Below, in pieces: positions 59,332-64,000 of a stretch of 64,000 bases of DNA. The notes below the pieces were generated by a model. It saw only the letters and a list, made by a program, of their open reading frames with translations, made no database searches and was not told where the DNA came from. The stretch is from CADEEX01 sp964577955. Its GTDB lineage: Bacteria > Acidobacteriota > Vicinamibacteria > Vicinamibacterales > CAVVIG01. Within the stretch, counting starts at the first letter, position 1; each line of letters opens with the position of its first letter. The stretch lies in NCBI GenBank assembly GCA_964577955.1, contig CAZOAZ010000035.1, positions 3,538 through 67,537 of the forward strand, written 5' to 3'. Both the position numbers and the translations under genes were made by a program.

Positions 59332-59676
59332 CTAGCCTCGCCCGCGGCCGCCGCGGCCCCCGCGACCGCCACGACCATCCTGATCGCCGCGTCCGCGTCC
59401 ATCGCCGCGGCCTCGCCCTTCACCATCCCCGCGCCCACGGCCTTCTCCATCGCCGCGACCGCGTCCCCGGCCACGGCCTTCGCCGCGTCCACGTCCCCGG
59501 GCACGCCCTTCCTCGTTCTCCTGGTCGGTCTCCGCGGGGGCCTGATTCTGCGGGGGATCCTGCACGGCCTGCGTGCTGGACGCGGCCACTCTGAACGCGA
59601 TCGGCGCCGCGAACACGGGGACCAAACTCAGCGTCACTGCCATGACAAGAGTTCCGAGGGTGCGGGCTTGTGACAC
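59332..59676 (-). CDS. Secreted Arg/Gly/Asp repeat protein
   Basis: A 114-residue protein: a signal peptide (1-32, LVMAVTLSLVPVFAAPIA), a Gln/Pro/Glu-rich linker (35-57), then nothing but RGRGRGEG, GDGEGRGRGD and GRGGRG repeats to the end. RGG-type tracts bind RNA or acidic polymers elsewhere, but the export signal suggests an envelope role. The function is unknown. The start is GTG 59676, with AAGGAG 7 bases upstream. The long antisense frames here are artefacts of the repeats. Confidence 0.65.
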   Translation of the reverse strand: MSQARTLGTLVMAVTLSLVPVFAAPIAFRVAASSTQAVQDPPQNQAPAETDQENEEGRARGRGRGEGRGRGRGRGDGEGRGRGDGEGRGRGDGRGRGDQDGRGGRGGRGGRGRG

Positions 59677-59751
59677 GGGCGCTCCTTTCAGGTGCTGGCT
59701 CAGCTGATTGTGGGGGCGGAGGGGGCCGAAAACCGTGAAAGGACTGTGAAA

Positions 59752-59905
59752 CGCACGGTGCGGGGTGCGCGGTGCACGGTGCACCGTGCAGGTGCTACGT
59801 GCTCGGTGCAGGGTGCGCGGTAGGTGCTGGGTGCTAGGTGCTAGGTGCTAGTGCTGGGTGCTAGTGCTGGGTGCTAGTGCTGGGTGCTAGTGCTGGGTGC
59901 TAAGT
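59752..59905. repeat. GTGCACGG and GTGCTAG word repeats
   Basis: Two adjoining families: ggtgcgcggtgcacggtgc words (59752-59820), then about ten copies of gtgctaggtgctagtgctgg words (59821-59905). No gene is visible from 59705 to 60057. Confidence 0.93.
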
Positions 59906-59967
59906 GATGAGTGCGGGGGGATTGGATGCTGTGCCCGACGCGCGCGTCTGACAACCGGCGCGCGGCG

Positions 59968-60052
59968 AGCACGCACCGCGCACCGCGCACCGCGCACCGC
60001 GCACTTCGCACCGATCACCTGCACCGTGCACGCTGCACCGTGCACCACGCAC
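59968..60052. repeat. GCACCGCGCACC word repeat
   Basis: Words cgcaccgcgcaccgcgcacc and ctgcaccgtgcac, the reverse complement of the run at 59752-59820, so the two can pair as arms of a very large stem. Confidence 0.92.
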
Positions 60053-60057
60053 TGTTC

Positions 60058-60474
60058 TTAGATAAAAAGCGCATCCTCGTCGTCACCCGATCGCGAGCGA
60101 CCGGATCGGCCCTGACGGAGGACCGAGAGGATCGCGCGGAAGCCGGCGAGGAGGGCGGCGCCTTCGCGCGCGGGGGCGGCGACTACGGTCTGGACGGTGT
60201 CAAGTGTGGCTTCGAGCCGCCCGATGAGGTCGGCAAAGAGCGCGTCGACACGCTCGACCTGCATGGCCGCAAGCGACGTCATTCTCGAGGCATCCTTGCC
60301 AATGGCATCAAGGTGCGCGGCGAGCGGCTTGATCTCCTGTTCGACCCGCAGCACAACCTTCTCGAGCCGCATCGCCAGCCGCGCCGCCGCGACCAGCGCG
60401 CCGACCTGCAGGACGGCGGTCACGAGCGTGGCAAACGCGATGATGCCGAGGAAGACCTCGCCCCAGATGCTCAC
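60058..60474 (-). CDS. DUF948-like membrane-anchored coiled-coil protein
   Basis: A 138-residue protein with one N-terminal helix (5-28) and a long amphipathic helix region (30-105) with heptad-like spacing (EKVVLRVEQEIKPLAAHLDAIGKDASRMTSLAAMQVERVDALFADLIGRLE), as in DUF948 general-stress proteins. Start GTG 60474 overlaps the ytxH stop by 4 bases. Confidence 0.78.
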   Translation of the reverse strand: MSIWGEVFLGIIAFATLVTAVLQVGALVAAARLAMRLEKVVLRVEQEIKPLAAHLDAIGKDASRMTSLAAMQVERVDALFADLIGRLEATLDTVQTVVAAPAREGAALLAGFRAILSVLRQGRSGRSRSGDDEDALFI

Positions 60475-60746
60475 GCGCTCTCCCGCGACCTCGCCTGCTG
60501 GTACGCTTCGCGCCCGCGCTCGATCGCCGTCGTCAGCGTCTCGCGGCCCTGCTGGACGATGTCGCGCCCCTTGTCGGCCATGGCCGCAGCGCGCTCGCGT
60601 GCTTCGTTCGCCTTGCCGCCCAGGTATTCTCGCGTCTCACGTCCGCTCTTCGGCGCGTAGAGCAACGCCACCGCGGCGCCGCTGATTGCTCCGAGCACGA
60701 ACGCCAGCATGACTCCGCCAGCTCCCGATCCTTCGTCTCTCGCCAT
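60471..60746 (-). CDS. YtxH-domain protein
   Basis: A 91-residue protein with one helix (10-29, GGVMLAFVLGAISGAAVALLYAP) followed by YAPKSGRETREYL, the YtxH signature, and an amphipathic tail. Typically a general-stress membrane protein. It is first in a coupled pair with the DUF948-like gene, and the two are commonly neighbours in other bacteria. Confidence 0.85.
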   Translation of the reverse strand: MARDEGSGAGGVMLAFVLGAISGAAVALLYAPKSGRETREYLGGKANEARERAAAMADKGRDIVQQGRETLTTAIERGREAYQQARSRESA

Positions 60747-60775
60747 GGTGTGTGCCTTTGGCTTTCCTGGTCCTT

Positions 60776-60842
60776 GGTCCGTCCCTAGTCCCCAGTCCCC
60801 AGTCCCCAGTCCCCAGTCCCCAGTCCCGAGTCCCCAGTCCCG
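60776..60842. repeat. CCCAGTC word repeat
   Basis: About seven tandem copies of ccccagt and cccagtc between mlaD and the ytxH gene. Related words occur at 11149-11190. Confidence 0.9.
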
Positions 60843-60854
60843 ACCTCTAACCGG

Positions 60855-61895
60855 TCAGAAAATGCTGACGCGAATCGTCAGGTATTTCTTCGGATCCTTG
60901 GTGATCGCCTCGATGAGCGTTTTCACGCGAAGCATCACGTCATTCATATTGTCATACAACTGCTGATCTTTCAGCAGCCGCCCCATCGTCCCCTGACCGG
61001 CGTTGAGATTCGCGACGAGGTTGTCGAGGCTCTGGCTGACCTGATTCAGCTGGTTGAAGAGCGCCGGGTCGGTTACCAGCTTGCCGATGGTGCCGTCGCC
61101 ACTGTTCATCTTCGCCAAGAGCGTGTTGACGTTGCCGGTGGCGTCGGTGAGCGACTTCGAGAACGCGTCGTCCTTGAGCAGCTTGCCGAGGCTCCCCTGC
61201 CCCGCGTTCAGCTGCGCCGTCATATCCTCGACGTTCTTCAGCGTCGCGTTGAGGGTATCCACGGTCTTCGGATCGGACACCAGCTTCCCGAGCGTGCCCT
61301 TGCCGTCCCTGATGCCCTGCGCCAGATCGCCGAGCGACGTGACGACGCGGTTCAGCTCGGCGTACAGCTGATCGTCGGTCAGAATCTTGCCCGCGGTACC
61401 CTTGCCGGCCCGGAGATCCTTGATGAGACCGGAGAGTTCGGTGATCCCTTCACCCGCGACGTCCGTAATGTCGCTCAGCCCGGCGGCCGCTTTACCGGTC
61501 GGCACGTAGCCCCACGCCGGAATCGGCGTGCCCTTCAGCGACGGCGTGATATCGACCGCGCTTTCTCCAAGGAGCGACACCGAGCCGAGGCGGGCGGTCG
61601 AGGCCGTAGTGATCTGCTTCTGGTACGCCTCGTTCACTTCGAACGTCACATCCACGGCCTCATCGGCCAGTTGTACATCGCTGACACTGCCCACTTCGAC
61701 GCCGGCGACGCGCACGGGCGAACCCGGCTTGAGACCGGCCACGTTCGTGAAGCGCGTCTTCAACGAATAGCGCTGCCAGAAGAAGCCCTTGCCACCGGTA
61801 AGCAGAAAGATCGTGACGACGGCAATGGCAATCGCCGCGATGGCGATGACGCCGATCTTCAGTTCCGACCAGGCGAGCGAGCGTGTACGAGGCAT
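60855..61895 (-). CDS. mlaD: MlaD-type MCE protein with 34-residue tandem repeats
   Basis: A 346-residue MCE protein, anchored by one helix (14-33), with an MCE domain at about 44-122 (YSLKTRFTNVAGLKPGSPVRVAGVEVG). It hands phospholipids across the periplasm in Mla-type systems. Unusually the rest holds five evenly spaced motifs GxGTxGK at 163, 197, 231, 265 and 299, an exact 34-residue period. These may form a long helical stalk. E. coli MlaD has only about 180 residues. ATG 61895 has AAGGA upstream. It is third in the mla operon. Confidence 0.9.
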   Translation of the reverse strand: MPRTRSLAWSELKIGVIAIAAIAIAVVTIFLLTGGKGFFWQRYSLKTRFTNVAGLKPGSPVRVAGVEVGSVSDVQLADEAVDVTFEVNEAYQKQITTASTARLGSVSLLGESAVDITPSLKGTPIPAWGYVPTGKAAAGLSDITDVAGEGITELSGLIKDLRAGKGTAGKILTDDQLYAELNRVVTSLGDLAQGIRDGKGTLGKLVSDPKTVDTLNATLKNVEDMTAQLNAGQGSLGKLLKDDAFSKSLTDATGNVNTLLAKMNSGDGTIGKLVTDPALFNQLNQVSQSLDNLVANLNAGQGTMGRLLKDQQLYDNMNDVMLRVKTLIEAITKDPKKYLTIRVSIF

Positions 61896-61905
61896 AGTCG
61901 TTCCT

Positions 61906-62760
61906 TCAGGACAGGAAGGTTTTCAAATACGGATCGGTCGACTCGCGCAGCGCCTGCGCGTCGCCTTCGAAGACGACGAGACCGTCGCGCAGCATCATGA
62001 ACTCGGTCTGCCGCTCCTTCTCGGGCGTCGCCGGCACGATGCGCACCTGGCCGGCGGCGTCGCGCACCGCCATGTTGGTCGCGACGTAGAAGGCGTCGCG
62101 CAGCTGATGGGTGACGACTATCGAACTCACCGCTTCGAAGTCTCGCAGCTTGATGATTTCGTCATTCACGGTCGTGGCGGTAATCGGATCGAGGCCGGTC
62201 GTGGCCTCGTCGTAGAGCAGGATGCTTGGCTTGAACGCCATCGCCCGCGCGATCGCCACCCGCCGGCGCTGTCCGCCCGAGAGGGCCGACGGCATCTTGT
62301 CGAGGTGTTCGCTCATGCCGACAAAGCCCAGGACTTCTTCGACGCGGGCGTCGGCCTCCTGGATCGGCATGTTGCTCTCCTCGTACAGCTTGTAGCCGAC
62401 GTTCTCCCGCACCGTCAACGAGTCGAAGAGCGCGCCCTCCTGAAAAATCATCCCCAGCTCGGCGCGGACCGGCATCATCTCATCCTCGCTCATCCGCTCC
62501 GTGCGCGTGCCGTTTACTTCAATGCGGCCGGCGTCGGCGCGCAGCAGTCCGGTGAGGATCTTGAGAATCGTCGATTTTCCCGACCCGCTGGCGCCGAGAA
62601 TGATCTTCGTCCGCCCCTTGATGACGGTAAAGCTCACGTCCTTCAGCACGACCTTCTCGTCAAACGCCAGGACCACGTGCTCGAAGACGACGACCGGCTG
62701 TCCGTCGGGAACCCCCGGCCGGCTCGTCGGAGCGGCGGTCGCGGCAAGAGCTGGGGCCAT
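61906..62760 (-). CDS. mlaF: Mla ABC transporter ATP-binding protein
   Basis: A 284-residue ATPase. Walker A LGASGSGKSTILK, Q-loop (MIFQEGALFDSLTVREN), signature LSGGQRRRVAIARAM, Walker B ILLYDEATTGLD, and switch His in VTHQL are present. The YDEATTGLDP block and length match MlaF. It powers lipid transport with MlaE and MlaD. Start ATG 62760 shares its A with the last base of the mlaE stop (TGATG). Confidence 0.95.
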   Translation of the reverse strand: MAPALAATAAPTSRPGVPDGQPVVVFEHVVLAFDEKVVLKDVSFTVIKGRTKIILGASGSGKSTILKILTGLLRADAGRIEVNGTRTERMSEDEMMPVRAELGMIFQEGALFDSLTVRENVGYKLYEESNMPIQEADARVEEVLGFVGMSEHLDKMPSALSGGQRRRVAIARAMAFKPSILLYDEATTGLDPITATTVNDEIIKLRDFEAVSSIVVTHQLRDAFYVATNMAVRDAAGQVRIVPATPEKERQTEFMMLRDGLVVFEGDAQALRESTDPYLKTFLS

Positions 62761-63560
62761 CAGTAGATCAGCGAGAACAGGATCCGGGTGATGAAGAAGT
62801 CGGCGGCAATCACCGCCACCGATCCAGCCACGACCGAGTTGGTCGTCGACTCGCCGACGCCCTGGGTGCCGCCCGTCGTCCGCAACCCGACATGACAGGC
62901 AATGCTGACGATCACGAAGCCGAGCACGAACGGCTTGATCAAGCCCATCCAGATGTCCTGCATGTACAACGCCTGCAAGATCGACGACCAGTAGAGCCCG
63001 CTGGCCACTTGCAGCTGGTACCTGGCGACGATCCAGCCGCCGACGATCCCGACGAAGTCGGCGATGATCGTCAGGACCGGCGCCATGAAAATGCCCGCCA
63101 GCATCCGCGGCACGACCAGCTTGCGGATCGGATCGGTGCCCAGCGCCCGCAGCGCGCTGATCTGATCGGTGACCATCATCGAGCCGAGTTCGGCGGCGAT
63201 GCCCGACCCGACGCGGCCAGTGAGCATCAGGCCGGTGAGCACCGGCCCAAGCTCCTTGATCATCGACGCGCTCACCAGACGGCCGACGACCGGCCGGGCG
63301 CCAAACTGATCCAGGGTCTGTCCGCTCTGCAGCGCGAGCACCGCGCCGGTGAAGAAACCGGTCAGCAGCACGACGGTCATCGACGAGACGCCAATCGCAT
63401 CGAACTGCTCGATGATGTCGTAGCGGTAGTACGGCCCGCGGACGATGCCGCGAAACGCCGCCGCAATCAACTTCACGTATTCCTGCAGCTCGAGGGCGAC
63501 CTTCTTCAGCCAGGTGTCAACGATCGTGATCAATGGGGTCAGGACCTCCGCGCCGGCCAC
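62760..63560 (-). CDS. mlaE: Mla ABC transporter permease
   Basis: A 266-residue permease with about five helices, and MlaE motifs GFFTGAVLALQSGQTLDQFGA, RVGSGIAAELGSMMVTDQISALRALGTDPIRKLVVPR and TTGGTQGVGESTTNSVV. The start is uncertain: GTG 63560 lies inside the end of uvrB, while TTG 63533 has GGAGG 11 bases upstream. It follows uvrB on the same strand. Confidence 0.92.
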   Translation of the reverse strand: MAGAEVLTPLITIVDTWLKKVALELQEYVKLIAAAFRGIVRGPYYRYDIIEQFDAIGVSSMTVVLLTGFFTGAVLALQSGQTLDQFGARPVVGRLVSASMIKELGPVLTGLMLTGRVGSGIAAELGSMMVTDQISALRALGTDPIRKLVVPRMLAGIFMAPVLTIIADFVGIVGGWIVARYQLQVASGLYWSSILQALYMQDIWMGLIKPFVLGFVIVSIACHVGLRTTGGTQGVGESTTNSVVAGSVAVIAADFFITRILFSLIY

Positions 63561-64000
63561 GGCAGGCCGACGTCGGTCGTGCGCAGACGCTTGATGTCGT
63601 CGCGCAGCGAGGCCGCTTTTTCGAAATCCAGATTGGCGGCTGCCGCCTTCATCCGTTCCTGCAGCAGCGTGATGTGGGCCTCGAGTTCGCCCTGAGTGCG
63701 GAAGATCTGTACGCCGTCGCGGATCACCGTCGGCGGCGTCATGTAATCGCGTTCGTAGACGCTGCTCATCACGTCGTCGATCTGTTTGACGATGGATTGC
63801 GGCGTGATGCCGTGCTCGGCGTTGTACGCTTCCTGCAGGTGGCGCCGCCGGTCGGTTTCGTTGATCGCCACGCGCATCGACTCCGTCATCGTATCAGCGT
63901 ACATGATGACCGAGCCATGGACGTTGCGGGCAGCGCGGCCGGACGTCTGAATGAGCGACCCTGATGACCGCAGGAAGCCTTCCTTGTCGGCATCCAGGAT
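63539..64000 (-). CDS. uvrB: UvrB, excinuclease subunit B, 3' end (cut by window edge)
   Basis: The last 153 residues of UvrB, open to the window's right edge. The helicase motif VI (DADKEGFLRS, QTSGRAARN) is at the start, followed by VIMYADTMTESMRVAINETDRRR and the UVR domain (LEAHITLLQERMKAAAANLDFEKAASLRDDIKRL) that contacts UvrC. UvrB opens DNA at lesions in nucleotide excision repair. The truncation is due only to the window. Confidence 0.95.
   Translation of the reverse strand: MLDADKEGFLRSSGSLIQTSGRAARNVHGSVIMYADTMTESMRVAINETDRRRHLQEAYNAEHGITPQSIVKQIDDVMSSVYERDYMTPPTVIRDGVQIFRTQGELEAHITLLQERMKAAAANLDFEKAASLRDDIKRLRTTDVGLPWPARRS

Noticed and set aside
59752..60052. Possible CRISPR array
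   Set aside because: The repeats are 8-14-base words with no constant-length spacers and no cas genes nearby.

Overview
The window is GC-rich, densely coded and bacterial. It carries very large TonB-dependent outer-membrane proteins with N-terminal carboxypeptidase-like domains, a soil-type TIGR03435 protein, a subclass B3-like metallo-beta-lactamase, NHL beta-propellers and Tat-exported TldD. This gene style suggests a soil or sediment Acidobacteriota, probably Vicinamibacteria-like. That is inferred from gene content; there is no rRNA here to confirm it. No prophage, CRISPR array or insertion sequence was found.

Layout. 1-8.5 kb: a small barrel protein, a KdpE/KdpD-like two-component pair without kdp structural genes, and a nucleoside/pentose salvage group (deoC, rpiB, hpt, a deaminase-like amidohydrolase, upp), then a short citrate-synthase-fold protein and DoxX. 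8.5-16.8 kb: tRNA-Val(CAC), TIGR03435, an OmpH-like chaperone, a SET-domain protein, two tandem DUF4136 lipoproteins, an ADP-forming acyl-CoA ligase and an MFS carrier. 16.8-31 kb: a hybrid histidine kinase, B3-like beta-lactamase, methyltransferase, NHL proteins and two big TonB-type proteins. 31-36.8 kb: modABC with an HTH-Mop regulator, a subtilase and an outer-membrane lipoprotein. 36.8-40 kb: an MHS-type transporter, a GNAT and a deoxyhypusine-synthase homolog. 40-48.7 kb: a metal (probably zinc) acquisition locus, made of a TonB receptor divergent from a compact run of RegB/RegA-type two-component genes, a HupE/UreJ-like membrane protein, an unrecognised anchored protein and ZnuA-ZnuC-ZnuB. 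48.7-52 kb: immunity-like genes, a ParE-type toxin-antitoxin pair, and a NicO/UreH-like transporter followed by a second copy of the unrecognised anchored protein. 52-58.8 kb: a PmbA/TldD pair, a flavoprotein operon and a beta-propeller lipoprotein. 58.8-64 kb: a secreted Arg/Gly repeat protein, a YtxH/DUF948 pair, an Mla lipid-transport operon and the 3' end of uvrB.

Two genome-wide habits stand out. First, spacers hold two kinds of short repeats: palindromes built on GGACAGGCTTTAGCCTGTCC, and low-complexity runs of 7-12-base words such as ATCCTGAA, TTTGCCC, GTGCACG and TCGAACC. The palindromes also occur in frame inside the acyl-CoA ligase gene and supply or touch stop codons. Second, several genes have a TAnnnT-like -10 box only 6-8 bases before the start codon and no Shine-Dalgarno sequence, which suggests leaderless transcripts.

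The best candidates for an undescribed system are the redox-type (RegBA) two-component pair embedded in the zinc-uptake operon, and the uncharacterised anchored protein family that occurs twice, each time directly behind a HupE/NicO-type metal transporter.
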